Assembly: GCA_039805565.1 (NCBI GenBank)
Contig: JBDLTZ010000341.1
Coordinates: forward strand, 1-52,130
Direction: 5' to 3'
DNA length: 52,130 nt
From: CALJIC01 sp039805565
GTDB lineage: Bacteria > Chloroflexota > Chloroflexia > Chloroflexales > Roseiflexaceae
Part shown: piece after piece, positions 24,948-33,284 of the stretch
Numbering within the stretch: the stretch's first letter is position 1
Layout: every line of letters starts with the position of its first letter
Made by a program: the position numbers and the translations under genes
The notes under the pieces: model-generated
What the model was told of the DNA's origin: nothing
Database searches by the model: none
What the model saw: only the letters and a program-made list of their open reading frames with translations

Positions 24948-25036
24948 GTGCTGAGTCTTGAGTCTTGAGTGCCTTGTCACCCTGAGCGAAGCGAAGGGTC
25001 TGTGAGGCAGTTGCTCCGCTTCGCTCAAGTCTCGCG
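24944..25036. repeat. Heptamer array flanking a CCTGAGCGAAGCGAAGGG-type element
   Basis: Four TTGAGTC-type units (24944-24971) are followed by the palindromic element CCCTGAGCGAAGCGAAGGGT (24979-24998). Then come CGCTTCGCTCA and a CTCAAGTCTC arm (25024-25033). The TGA of the polyprenyl synthase gene is in the first unit. The central element belongs to a widespread class of dispersed bacterial repeats, often seen translated as PERSEGS. Confidence 0.85.
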
Positions 25037-25048
25037 CGTGTGCGAAGA

Positions 25049-26416
25049 TCACTCGTCGCGCCGGTCGAGCATGTCGCGCAGCCGACGCGCCTGCTCCTCC
25101 ATCTCTGCCGTCGACTCGGCCGTGGCGCGGCTGGCTCGCTCGGCGGCCTTCGCGAGGGACCGCAGACGCGTGAAGATGCTCAGCCCGCCGTCGAGAGCCG
25201 CGTCCTCGGCGCGCACACGGCGCGTAGCGTGGAGGATCAGCGCGAAGCCGATCATCGCGAAGCCTACCCCGGCGGCAGGAGCGGTGGCCGAGGTGTTGGG
25301 CAGCGGCACCACCGCCTGGGCGGGGCGCGTCGGCGGGCGAATCTCTGGCACGGGAGTAGCCACCGTACCGGGGGCGGCGCTCGTCGGGATGATCGTCACG
25401 CCGGGGAGCTGTGGCGCGAGATCATCCGGCGCACCCAGGTCCTCCTCCTCCGACACGATCACCGTCGGGGTTCCGCCGGCCACATCTGGCGCCGGGACGT
25501 TCGGGATCACACCCCCGTCCGCCGCCGTCGGCGTGGGGGTCGCGGCGGCCACATCAGGCACGGGTGCACCTTGCTCAGGTACATCCGTCGGCGTCGGGGG
25601 GAGGAACGGATCCGGTCCGGAGTCCGGCGCGCCTACGTCGTCCTCCTCGGTGATGACCGGTGTGGGAGTGCTGGCCTGCTGGAGCATCGCGGGCGCGGCA
25701 ACCTGCACCACCACCGGCTCAGACGAAGCCGTGAACTGCCACTCGTTCTGCGCGAGCGCCTGGCTCACCGTGCTCGTGCCGGGCGCCACCTCGGGACGAA
25801 CGCGCACGTCAATCCGGATCTGCGCGGCCTTGCCCTCCACCAGCGTCGCGGTGCACACCACGGGGTTGGCCACACTGCACGCGCCGTCGGGCATGGTCGC
25901 GGAGACGACCTCCAACTGCGAGTCGATGAAGTCGCGCACCTCGACCGGGCCTGAGCTCAGGCTAACGATCTGGAGCAGATAGCTGAAAGTCTCTCCCGTC
26001 ATGACGCTCGCCGCCGAAGCGCTCTTGTCCAGCCGCAGGGACGCGTCACCAATGGCCCGCGCAGGTGGCTCGGCGGACGCCGGAGGTGCTGTCGTCGGCT
26101 CCGTGAGCACAACCTCGGTCGGGAGGGCTGTCGGCTCCGCGGGCACAGTCTCCGCCGTGGGATCAGATGCCGCGGTCTCCGCAGTTGGGTCTGCGGGCGC
26201 TGCCGGCTCCTCCGCAGTGGGGTCCGCCGGGAACGCCGGGACCTCTGCGGTTGGGTCGGTGGTATCCTGGAGGCGGGCGGGTACATCGGCCGCGCTCACC
26301 CCGCGGGGAGAGGCCCAGCGCAGCGCCTCGACGCCGCCAGCACCAAGGACGAGAACCACTCCAGCGGCCCCGACCAGGCGGGCGACTCTTTCTCTCTGTG
26401 AGCGCAGCACACGCAT
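25049..26416 (-). CDS. Surface protein with DUF11-like domain and LPNTS anchor
   Basis: The start is taken at the ATG at 26416, with GGGAG 8 bases upstream; a GTG at 26437 is an alternative. The ~455-residue protein has an N-terminal membrane/signal segment (VGAAGVVLVLGAGG) and repeated DPTAE units (about 50-90). A DUF11-like beta-sandwich follows (about 130-250, LDKSASAASVMTGETFSY onward), then a long acidic/Pro/Thr stalk. Near residue 380 is LPNTSA, then a hydrophobic helix (GVGFAMIGFALILHA) and RR. This looks like a sortase signal, except that a ~55-residue basic and then helical tail follows instead of the usual short positive end. It is probably a cell-surface protein. No sortase gene is in the window. 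Confidence 0.75.
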   Translation of the reverse strand: MRVLRSQRERVARLVGAAGVVLVLGAGGVEALRWASPRGVSAADVPARLQDTTDPTAEVPAFPADPTAEEPAAPADPTAETAASDPTAETVPAEPTALPTEVVLTEPTTAPPASAEPPARAIGDASLRLDKSASAASVMTGETFSYLLQIVSLSSGPVEVRDFIDSQLEVVSATMPDGACSVANPVVCTATLVEGKAAQIRIDVRVRPEVAPGTSTVSQALAQNEWQFTASSEPVVVQVAAPAMLQQASTPTPVITEEDDVGAPDSGPDPFLPPTPTDVPEQGAPVPDVAAATPTPTAADGGVIPNVPAPDVAGGTPTVIVSEEEDLGAPDDLAPQLPGVTIIPTSAAPGTVATPVPEIRPPTRPAQAVVPLPNTSATAPAAGVGFAMIGFALILHATRRVRAEDAALDGGLSIFTRLRSLAKAAERASRATAESTAEMEEQARRLRDMLDRRDE

Positions 26417-26479
26417 CCTCATAGCTCCCGTTTGCACATCTCTCCGTGGGAACTATAGCACGCGGGTTTACGCCCAAAC

Positions 26480-27781
26480 ATGACAGAATGCTTTCATCTC
26501 CGCATCCTGATGCTGAGCGCCGAGTACCCGCCCACCCCGGGCGGCGTGGGCGACTACACCCGTGCGCTGGGCCTAGCCCTCGCCGCCCGCGGCCATGACG
26601 TGTCGGTGCTGACGGGTGTGGAAGGCCGGCCCACGGTGATACGCCTCAGTCGTCCGGAGAGCACCCGCGCCGTAGACGACCTCGGCGCTACACCGGCGCC
26701 TACCAATCCACAATCCACAACCCACAATCCACCGTTCGGCTGGGGCTGGAAGAGCTGGCGGACCATCACCTCCGCACTGGCCGAGCTTCGCCCCGATGTG
26801 CTCCACGTCCAGTACCAGACCGGCGCGTACGACATGCACCCGGCGATCAACCTCCTGCCCTGGCGGTTGAAACGCATCCCCGATCGGCCGCTGGTGGCCG
26901 TCACGGCGCATGACCTGCTGCCGCCGTATCTCTTTCCCAAGGCCGGCCCGCTTCGCACCTGGGTGACGCGGCGGCTGCTGACGGACGCCGGCGCGGCGGT
27001 TGTGACGAACGAGGCGGATGCGGCGACCCTGCGCGGCTGGGGGCTGGCCCCGGCACTCATCCCGATCGGCTCGAACATCGCCGTGGCGCCGCCGCAGGGC
27101 TACAGCCGGGAGGCGTGGCGGGCACAGCTGGGGGTAGCGCCGGGCGAGACGCTGGTGGCCTTCTTCGGGCTGATATCGCGCACCAAGGGGCTGGACGCGC
27201 TGCTGGACGCCCTCGAGCGGCTGACGGATACACGGCTGCTGATCATCGGCGGGGAGGCGCCCGCGCCGCAGGACCGGGAGTACGCGGCGAGCATCAGGCG
27301 GCGGGTCGCCGAAGGTCCGCTGCGCGAGCGCGTGCGGATCACCGGTCACTGCACCGAGGAGCAGGTCTCGGCATATTTGCTGGCGGCTGATCTGGCGGCG
27401 CTGCCGTTCAGCGACGGCGCGAGCTTCCGGCGCGGGAGTCTGCTGGCGGCGCTAGCGCACGGCGTGCCCACCGTGACGACCGGAAAGGCTGAACGAGGAG
27501 CGCTGAAGGATGAAGCCAGGGCCGGAGCAAAGCAACGCGATGCAGATATTTCTCAGGCTCTTCAGCCTTTAGCCTTCGGCCTTCGTCCGCTGCGCGATGG
27601 AGAGAGCGTGCTGTTTGTCCCGCCGGGGGACGTGGGGGCGCTCGCGGGGGCGATCCAGCGGCTGGCGGAGGACGCGGCGCTGCGGGAGCGGCTCGGGGAG
27701 GCCGGGCGGGATCTCGCCGCACAGTTCGGCTGGGAGGCGATCGCCGTGCGACACGAGAAGCTCTACCAGGGGCGACGCTAG
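26480..27781 (+). CDS. GT4-family glycosyltransferase with two repeat-derived insertions
   Basis: A 433-residue GT-B glycosyltransferase that transfers a sugar from a nucleotide donor, probably to a lipid or polysaccharide acceptor in the cytoplasm. The N-terminal domain begins RILMLSAEYPPTPGGVGDYT and the C-terminal Rossmann domain begins near residue 214 (GETLVAFFGLISRTKGLDALLDAL). The C-terminal domain lacks a clear full EX7E motif because the region after TVTTGKAE (about 336-370) is encoded by an inverted heptamer array (27485-27588). A second array (26705-26732) encodes residues about 75-85. Activity may survive if both are surface loops. The second insertion is at the donor-binding region, so function is less sure than for rimO. 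Confidence 0.88.
   Translation: MTECFHLRILMLSAEYPPTPGGVGDYTRALGLALAARGHDVSVLTGVEGRPTVIRLSRPESTRAVDDLGATPAPTNPQSTTHNPPFGWGWKSWRTITSALAELRPDVLHVQYQTGAYDMHPAINLLPWRLKRIPDRPLVAVTAHDLLPPYLFPKAGPLRTWVTRRLLTDAGAAVVTNEADAATLRGWGLAPALIPIGSNIAVAPPQGYSREAWRAQLGVAPGETLVAFFGLISRTKGLDALLDALERLTDTRLLIIGGEAPAPQDREYAASIRRRVAEGPLRERVRITGHCTEEQVSAYLLAADLAALPFSDGASFRRGSLLAALAHGVPTVTTGKAERGALKDEARAGAKQRDADISQALQPLAFGLRPLRDGESVLFVPPGDVGALAGAIQRLAEDAALRERLGEAGRDLAAQFGWEAIAVRHEKLYQGRR
26705..26732 (+). repeat. Heptamer array inside the glycosyltransferase, first
   Basis: Four contiguous AATCCAC-type units in one orientation. The same unit family, in degenerate form, forms the right arm of the array at 49635-49704. 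Confidence 0.9.
27485..27588. repeat. Heptamer array inside the glycosyltransferase, second, inverted arms
   Basis: The left arm has five units of the AAGGATG/AAGGCTG type (27485-27519). The right arm has four of the TTCAGCC type (27561-27588), complementary in part to the left. About 40 bases lie between. The whole segment is in frame. Confidence 0.85.
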
Positions 27782-27915
27782 CCTGCTCCACCTTTCGGCG
27801 GAGCAGCCATCAGCCGTGCGGCATGCCCGCATGCCATCGCGGGCCGGATGCGCTCAGCACGACGATTGCATATAGTAGCACCAGATAACAGACTTGTCAT
27901 TTGAGGAGCGGGACA

Positions 27916-28104
27916 ATGCACACTGACGAGACAAACGAATACGGGTGCCCGCTTCGCAATCAGACCGGGGCGGCGGGCGTCCAGAACTTCATCGAGATCA
28001 TCGCCGGGCTCTCGTCCGAACTGCGGGCAGCATTCGAGGCCGAGCGGAATGCGCGCCAGGAGGAGCTGGACTCCTACGTGGCGGTGTATGGATACCGCAC
28101 ATAG
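27916..28104 (+). CDS. Small hypothetical protein, 62 aa
   Basis: A short ORF starting at the ATG at 27916 with GAGGAGCGG upstream, a good ribosome binding site. The product begins MHTDETNEYGCPLRN. It has a predicted helical, acidic middle (FIEIIAGLSSELRAAFEAERNARQEEL, given here only to show character) with no membrane segment. A perfect 13-bp terminator hairpin follows 28 bases after its stop. The combination of binding site, terminator and natural composition supports a real gene. I do not recognise a family. Confidence 0.65.
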   Translation: MHTDETNEYGCPLRNQTGAAGVQNFIEIIAGLSSELRAAFEAERNARQEELDSYVAVYGYRT

Positions 28105-28131
28105 GCGGATCGTGCGGTCTGATATGAGAGA

Positions 28132-28164
28132 GGGCGCCGCCGGTGCGAGATACCGGCGGCGCCC
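28132..28164. terminator. Strong hairpin between the small ORF and coaE
   Basis: GGGCGCCGCCGGT (28132-28144) pairs perfectly with ACCGGCGGCGCCC (28152-28164) around the loop GCGAGAT. It lies between convergent genes and probably ends transcription from both sides. Confidence 0.85.
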
Positions 28165-28168
28165 TTCG

Positions 28169-28813
28169 CTATATCCGCGGGATGGCATCCCAGGCCACCT
28201 CGACCTGCGCCTGGGTCTGCTCAAGCGTGCCGCTGTTATCGATCACCACGTCGGCCTGAGCGGCGCGGCTCTCCTGGGGCGGCTGCGCGGTGATGCGCGT
28301 GTGAGCCTCCTCCTCGGACATCCCCCTGGTGGTGACAAGCCGCCGCACCTGCTGCTCGGTGTCGCACGTCACCACCCAGACCGCGTCGCACATGCCTTTC
28401 CAGCCGGCCTCGAGCAGCTTCACCGCATCGATCACCGCCACGCGAGGGGGTGCGTGCTGGGGGCCATGTGCTCCGCGAGAAGCGTGTGCCGCTGAGTCAA
28501 GCCAGCTCATGATCCACGCGTGTACGGCGGGGTGGACGAGCTGCTCCAGGCGGCGCAGGGCGGCGGGGTCGGAGAAGACGATCGCCCCGAGCCGCCGCCG
28601 GTCGATCGAACCGCCCGGCTCCACCAGCACGCCAGCGCCAAACGCCGCCACAATCTGCTCATAGACCACCTCGCCGGGACGCTGCAGCTCGTGGGTGACG
28701 CGGTCGGCGTCGATCACCTGGGCGCCGCGCTCGGCCAGCATCGCCAGCACCGTAGACTTGCCGCAGGCGATCCCGCCGGTGAGGCCGATCAAGTAAAGCC
28801 CTTTGTAGGGCAT
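28169..28813 (-). CDS. coaE: Dephospho-CoA kinase
   Basis: A 214-residue kinase that phosphorylates dephospho-CoA in the last step of coenzyme A synthesis. The P-loop GLTGGIACGKST is at residues 10-21, followed by IDADRVTHEL, where the Asp begins the substrate-binding part. The LEQLVHPAV and VIDAVKLLEAGW segments match the family. The family's VPLLFE pattern is altered in the middle (AVIDAVKLLEAGW), and a short insertion (AHASRGAHGPQH) precedes it. The ATG at 28813 lies just after the stop of the amidohydrolase-CYTH gene upstream, so the two are co-transcribed. Confidence 0.93.
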   Translation of the reverse strand: MPYKGLYLIGLTGGIACGKSTVLAMLAERGAQVIDADRVTHELQRPGEVVYEQIVAAFGAGVLVEPGGSIDRRRLGAIVFSDPAALRRLEQLVHPAVHAWIMSWLDSAAHASRGAHGPQHAPPRVAVIDAVKLLEAGWKGMCDAVWVVTCDTEQQVRRLVTTRGMSEEEAHTRITAQPPQESRAAQADVVIDNSGTLEQTQAQVEVAWDAIPRI

Positions 28814-28814
28814 G

Positions 28815-30788
28815 CTACAGCTCCACGTACTCCTGCTTCACCAGCTCGGGCTCCGTCACGCCGAAGAGCGCCAGCAGCTCGCCGATCAGCTCCACCTTGT
28901 GCTCGGCGTCCTTGCGGCCCCAGGTGCGGCTCTTGATCTCCAGATACGGCCCCGGCTGATCGTGGCCCACCAGCGTGTCCAAATTCACGGCGAAGTCGGC
29001 GTCCTTGTAGAGGATGCGCCAGCGGCGGCGGCGCTTCTCGATCTCCGTCACCCGGTCGGGCTGGAAGTACTCGCGGTAGAAGCGCAGCGTGCGGTCGGCG
29101 TGGGCGGTATAGCGGGCGCGGCCGAGCAGGATGGCCGAGGGGAACTCCCCGCGCTCGGCCGGGTCGGTCAGGGTGATCGTGTACTTCGCCGCCTGGCGCG
29201 CGCCCGGGTCCACGCGGTGGTCCTCGCGGATGCGAAGGCGCCCCTTCTCCTCGTCATGCCAGAGGAAGTAGGTGTCGTACTGGGTGCGCTCGCTGGCCTT
29301 CGTGACCGTGATCGGCTCCTGGCCCATCAGCGCCGCGATCTGCTCGCCCTGCGCCGCATCGATGTGGGCCTTGACCTGCACCTCGAAGATCTCAGACTGG
29401 CGCACGCCGCCGATCGCCAGGATCTTGTCGAGCAGGTTCTCCTCGCGCTCGGCCAGAAAGGCATTGATACCGTCGGCGATCTGCTGCGCGCGCCGCAGGA
29501 CGTTGGGCGCGTCCACCGTAAGCAGCTCACGGCCGCGCATCAGGAAGCGGCCGTCCACGATGGTGTCGCGCACATCGCCGGCGTGGGTGCTGTACACCAG
29601 CTGGGTGTAGATCGCGTCGTGGCCGTAGCTGTAGCGCGGCGCCGAGTGTAGCTTCCCGAGCTCCACCACGATGATGTCGGCGCGCTTGCCGGGCACCAGC
29701 GAGCCCACCAGGTGGTCCAGATGCGCCGCGCGGGCTCCGCTGGAGGTGGCGAGCGCCAGGGCCTCGCGGGCCGGCACGGCTGTCGGGTCACCGCTGGTGC
29801 CCTTCGGCAGCAGCGCCGCCAGATGGATCTCGGCGAACATATCCTGGTCATCATTCGAGGCCGGGCCGTCGGTACCGAGCCCGGCGCGCAGCCCGGCCTG
29901 GATGAAGCGGCGGTAGGGCGCGACCCCGCTGGCGAGCTTAAGGTTCGAGGTCGGGCAGGGGGCCACGCCCACCTGCCGCTCGCGCATGATGACAATATCC
30001 TCCTCGGTGGCGTGGACACAGTGGGCGGCGATGCAGCGCACGTCGAAGGCGCCGACGCGGTTGGCGTAGGCGATCGGCGTGAGCTCCTTCTCGGCGCGGC
30101 TCTCGGAGACCTCGCGGGCCGTCTCGGAGAGGTGCGTCACCAGCGGCACACCATAGCGCCGGCAGAGCGCGGCGGCCTCGTGGTAGATCGCGTCGGTGCA
30201 GGTGTAGGGCGCGTGCGGCGCGATGGTCGGCACGATCCGCTCGTGGCCGTGCCACTGCTCGATGAAGCGGCGGGCGCGATCGAGCCCATCGTCGAACGAG
30301 GGCGCGTCGGGGGTAGGTAGGCGCATTACCGTCTGGCCGCACACCGCGCGCATGCCCGCCTCATCGGCGGCGCGGGCCACCTCCTCCTCGTAGAAGTACA
30401 TATCCACGAAGGTGGTGGTGCCGCCGCGGATCATCTCCGCGCAGGAGAGCTGCGTGCCGGTGTAGACGAACTCGGGGTTCACGAAGCGCCCCTCGACGGG
30501 GAACATATAGCCGAAGAGCCACACGTCGAGCTGCTGGTCGGCAACCACGCCGCGCAGCAGGCTCATGGGGACGTGGGCGTGCGCGTTGATCAGGCCCGGG
30601 AGCACCGCGCAGCCGGCGCAGTCCACCGTCTCGCGGGCCGTATAGCGCGCGGCAAGCTCCTCGGCAGGGCCGACGGCCACGATCTCGCGCCCGCGCACCG
30701 CCACGGCTCCGTTATAGAAAACGGCGCCGCTCGCGTCCATGGTCACGACGGCGCCGTTCACAAGCATCAGGTCTACGGGTTCACTCAT
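28815..30788 (-). CDS. Fusion of MtaD/SsnA-type amidohydrolase and CYTH domain
   Basis: The start is at 30788, with GAGGTG upstream. The 657-residue protein contains two domains. Residues 1-440 form a deaminase-type amidohydrolase with NAHAHVPMSLLRG (about 66-78), the metal ligand HLSET (about 220), CVHATEED and DGPASNDDQDM (about 303). This is the set found in methylthioadenosine/S-adenosylhomocysteine or guanine-type deaminases. From about residue 463 a CYTH (thiamine-triphosphatase-like) domain follows, with EVQVKA, QYDTYF, RLRIRED, IEKRRRRW and LEIKSRTW, the charged tunnel residues of the family. The two domains are in one continuous frame. It is directly upstream of coaE in a minus-strand cluster. 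The combined activity is unknown; nucleoside deamination together with polyphosphate or triphosphate handling is possible. Confidence 0.85.
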   Translation of the reverse strand: MSEPVDLMLVNGAVVTMDASGAVFYNGAVAVRGREIVAVGPAEELAARYTARETVDCAGCAVLPGLINAHAHVPMSLLRGVVADQQLDVWLFGYMFPVEGRFVNPEFVYTGTQLSCAEMIRGGTTTFVDMYFYEEEVARAADEAGMRAVCGQTVMRLPTPDAPSFDDGLDRARRFIEQWHGHERIVPTIAPHAPYTCTDAIYHEAAALCRRYGVPLVTHLSETAREVSESRAEKELTPIAYANRVGAFDVRCIAAHCVHATEEDIVIMRERQVGVAPCPTSNLKLASGVAPYRRFIQAGLRAGLGTDGPASNDDQDMFAEIHLAALLPKGTSGDPTAVPAREALALATSSGARAAHLDHLVGSLVPGKRADIIVVELGKLHSAPRYSYGHDAIYTQLVYSTHAGDVRDTIVDGRFLMRGRELLTVDAPNVLRRAQQIADGINAFLAEREENLLDKILAIGGVRQSEIFEVQVKAHIDAAQGEQIAALMGQEPITVTKASERTQYDTYFLWHDEEKGRLRIREDHRVDPGARQAAKYTITLTDPAERGEFPSAILLGRARYTAHADRTLRFYREYFQPDRVTEIEKRRRRWRILYKDADFAVNLDTLVGHDQPGPYLEIKSRTWGRKDAEHKVELIGELLALFGVTEPELVKQEYVEL

Positions 30789-30801
30789 CGATTCACCTCG
30801 C

Positions 30802-31347
30802 TCACTGTGCGGCTGCGGCGGGGGTGTTCGCCGCGGCGGGCCGCTCGTGCTGGTATAGGTAGGGGTGAAGGTCACCCGCAGGGACGAGGCGGGGCTGGCC
30901 AGGAATGAAGACGCCGTCGCAGCGAGAGCAGTAGGAGAGCTGCTCCCAGCGGGTGTGGGCGCGGTGCCAGCGTGCCACCTGGTGCTGGAGCAGCGAGTCG
31001 GCGCGCGCCTGGCGCCACACGAAGAACGCGTACACCCCGATGAACACCACCATGAACACCAGGATGGCGCTGAAGACTCCGCTGTCAGCCAGGCCGATGT
31101 TGGGCCGGCCGGGGACATCCATGCCCACCGCCATCACGAGGATCCCGACGACAGCGCCGGCAGTGAGCCCGGCGAGCGTGCTGACGAGCAGGGAGGCGCA
31201 GCCGAGGCTCCGGCCATGGTGACGTGGGCTGCGGGGCGCGGACAATTTATGAGACAACAACTCATCACTGGCAGCCTCACGCACCGTCCGCACGGCATCA
31301 GGCCGCGCGCAATTGGGACACACGTTCGCCCCCTCGTCAGATGTCAT
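30802..31347 (-). CDS. Zinc-ribbon membrane protein of unknown function
   Basis: A 181-residue protein that begins with a CPNC zinc-ribbon half (residues 10-13) and has a second CSRC pair near residue 140. Between them lie two membrane helices (about 50-72 and 88-110, the latter LVFMVVFIGVYAFFVW). The N- and C-terminal parts are therefore predicted cytoplasmic, with a metal site. The C-terminus ends in an Ala/Pro-rich tail. It is upstream of the amidohydrolase-CYTH gene and separated from it by 13 bases, so it is co-transcribed. I do not recognise a named family. Confidence 0.75.
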   Translation of the reverse strand: MTSDEGANVCPNCARPDAVRTVREAASDELLSHKLSAPRSPRHHGRSLGCASLLVSTLAGLTAGAVVGILVMAVGMDVPGRPNIGLADSGVFSAILVFMVVFIGVYAFFVWRQARADSLLQHQVARWHRAHTRWEQLSYCSRCDGVFIPGQPRLVPAGDLHPYLYQHERPAAANTPAAAAQ

Positions 31348-31383
31348 GGAAGTGCCCCTCTCTTGATTGATGGTGCCGGCGCC

Positions 31384-31722
31384 TCAGGAGACGCGGCGCT
31401 CGTGCTCGCCCTGTGCCACCAGTCGGTCGTACTCCTCGCGGCTGATGAACGTGCCGCCCTCGATCTGGCGGCTCACCTCGCGCTTCGCGCCGTCGTAGTC
31501 GATCTCGGCCCGCATCAGGCGGAAGCAGCGCGAGTCCATCATCTCCTTGATCAGCCGGTAGCCGGACGGCTCCTCGCCGTCGCCATACTCGATCGACAGG
31601 TCGTTGCGCGGGTCGACCCGCACGTGGACTGGCGCGCCGCAGCGGCTGCAGCGCACGTACAGGTGGATGGCCCCGTCACCGCGCGGCTGGCCGCCGCCGA
31701 ACAGCCGTCGTAGAAAATCCAT
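31384..31722 (-). CDS. Small zinc-ribbon protein, 112 aa, unknown function
   Basis: A short soluble protein starting at the ATG at 31722, with AGGAG 7 bases upstream. It contains a CSRCG motif (about residues 25-29) and a conserved-looking core (DLSIEYGDGEEPSGYRLIKE, then DSRCFRLMRAEIDYD). The pattern suggests a compact alpha/beta fold with one metal site. It sits between a Fur-family regulator and the zinc-ribbon membrane protein on the same strand, so a link to metal homeostasis is possible but inferred only from position. Confidence 0.75.
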   Translation of the reverse strand: MDFLRRLFGGGQPRGDGAIHLYVRCSRCGAPVHVRVDPRNDLSIEYGDGEEPSGYRLIKEMMDSRCFRLMRAEIDYDGAKREVSRQIEGGTFISREEYDRLVAQGEHERRVS

Positions 31723-31746
31723 CGTCAGGCTCCTGCGCCTCTGCGG

Positions 31747-32178
31747 CTACTCCTCGGCGTGCTCGCGGCAGTGCGCGCAGCGGCCGGTGATCCCCAGGTG
31801 CCGGAGCTGCGCCTCAAAGCCGTAGCGCTCCAGCAAGAGGTTCTTCAGGACGCTGAGCACGTCGTCGGCGATCTCATCTTGCCCGCCGCACCCCTGGCAA
31901 ATGAGATGGTGGTGAACATCGCCGTGGATGTACTCGTAGTGAACGGGCTGGCCGGCGACGACGATCGGGGCCACCAGGCCCACATCTTGCAGCCACTGGA
32001 CAGTACGGTAGATCGTGGCAATGTTCACGTAGGGGTGGTGCGCAACCACAGCCGCGTGGATCTCCTCGGCGGTGAGGTGCCGGCGGCTACCCGTGATAAC
32101 CTCCAGGACCATCAGGCGCTGGGGGGTCAGCCGGTGGCCCTGACGGCGGAGCTCCGCCGCATCATCGCTGTGGTGCAT
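31747..32178 (-). CDS. Fur-family metal-responsive regulator
   Basis: A 143-residue regulator with the winged helix RLTPQRLMVLEVI and YVNIATIYRTVQWL (residues 16-65). The metal-binding C-terminal part contains YIHGDVHHHLICQGCG and CAHC. The two Cys pairs (C94xxC97 approximately and C133xxC136) are the structural zinc site of Fur, Zur and PerR proteins. The sensing metal cannot be told from sequence. It is in a leftward cluster with a small zinc-ribbon gene 24 bases downstream. Its own promoter region, to the right, is only about 26 bases from the end of the tsaC-like gene, so it may also be read through from there. Confidence 0.93.
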   Translation of the reverse strand: MHHSDDAAELRRQGHRLTPQRLMVLEVITGSRRHLTAEEIHAAVVAHHPYVNIATIYRTVQWLQDVGLVAPIVVAGQPVHYEYIHGDVHHHLICQGCGGQDEIADDVLSVLKNLLLERYGFEAQLRHLGITGRCAHCREHAEE

Positions 32179-32204
32179 AGTGTCCTCGCCAGGTGATCTT
32201 CACG

Positions 32205-33284
32205 CTAGTATACCATGACCACCCGGCCCTCAGCCGCCCGTACCAACCGGTCCCACACTGCCAGCCCGAGCCCCTCGCGCTCCGGCGCCACGGCAAGGAT
32301 CGCATCTACCCCGGCCGCATCGAGCTCGCGCATCGCGGCGAAGAGGCGCGCGGCGAGCTGAGCATTGTCGTCGCGCGCCCCTAGCTCGGCCACGCGCGCC
32401 CCGCTCCCCGCGAGAGTGGCCAAGTCCTCTGCGGCGGCCATCACGCCCACCGCACGTCCCTCGGCAGCCAGACGCTCCGCCTCTGCACGCATCTTCGCGA
32501 TCGCGGCAGCGCGCGGCCCGGCGTACAGCGTGAGCGGCGCGCGCGGCGAGTAGTGCTTCAGCAGCATCCCGGGTGCGGGCGCCACCGCACCGCTCTCCTC
32601 AGCCGCCAGGTAGCGCGGCGTGTAGCTCAGGCCGGGAAGCAGCGCGCGCAGCACCTCGGCCGGCACGCCCCCAGGACGCAGCAGCGCCGGCGGGTCTGTC
32701 GTCAGGTCCACCACCGTGGACTCGACCCCGATCGCGGTCGGGCCGGCGTCGAGCACCACGTCCACCCGGCCGCGCAGGTCCTCCAGCACGTGCTGCGCGC
32801 TGGTGGGGCTGGGTCGCGAGAAGAGGTTAGCGCTCGGGGCCACCACGGGCGCGCCCGCGGCGGCGATCAGGGCGAGCGCCACCGGGTGCGACGGCACACG
32901 CACCGCCACGGTATCACCCCCAGCGGCCACGGCGGGCGGGATGTGCGGCCGGCGGCGCAGCACCAGCGTGAGCGGGCCGGGCCACAGGCGCCGCGCCAGG
33001 TCAGCCGCAACCTGCGGCGGGTCCAGCGCCACTGACGCAAGCTCTCCGGCCGTCGCCAGGTGGACGATCAGCGGGTCGGACGACGGGCGCCCCTTCGCGG
33101 CGAACACCCGCGCCACGGCGGCGGCGTCCAGGGCATGCGCGCCGAGCCCGTAGACGGTCTCGGTGGGGAAGGCCACCAGCCCTCCGGCCCGCAGCACCGC
33201 CGCCGCATCTGCGATCACGGAGGGATCTGGAGCGAGCGGGTCAATGGCGAGGACACGAGTTGTCGTTATGTAATCCACAATCAC
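32205..33284 (-). CDS. Threonylcarbamoyl-AMP synthase (TsaC/Sua5, long form)
   Basis: A 359-residue protein with the N-terminal YrdC/Sua5 domain: GGLVAFPTETVYGLGAHA (about 34-51), KGRPSSDPLIVH and PGPLTLVL. It also has the C-terminal Sua5 domain that distinguishes Sua5 from the short TsaC. It makes threonylcarbamoyl-adenylate from threonine, bicarbonate and ATP, for the t6A modification at tRNA position 37. The start is a GTG at 33284 that overlaps the stop of the flavin reductase gene by four bases (GTGA). An earlier start is not possible without overlapping that gene further. Confidence 0.95.
   Translation of the reverse strand: MIVDYITTTRVLAIDPLAPDPSVIADAAAVLRAGGLVAFPTETVYGLGAHALDAAAVARVFAAKGRPSSDPLIVHLATAGELASVALDPPQVAADLARRLWPGPLTLVLRRRPHIPPAVAAGGDTVAVRVPSHPVALALIAAAGAPVVAPSANLFSRPSPTSAQHVLEDLRGRVDVVLDAGPTAIGVESTVVDLTTDPPALLRPGGVPAEVLRALLPGLSYTPRYLAAEESGAVAPAPGMLLKHYSPRAPLTLYAGPRAAAIAKMRAEAERLAAEGRAVGVMAAAEDLATLAGSGARVAELGARDDNAQLAARLFAAMRELDAAGVDAILAVAPEREGLGLAVWDRLVRAAEGRVVMVY

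Noticed and set aside
24969..25982. 337-codon plus-strand ORF beginning with the PERSEGS-type text
   Set aside because: It starts in a dispersed repeat and runs antisense to the surface protein; Ser/Gly/Thr-rich shadow.
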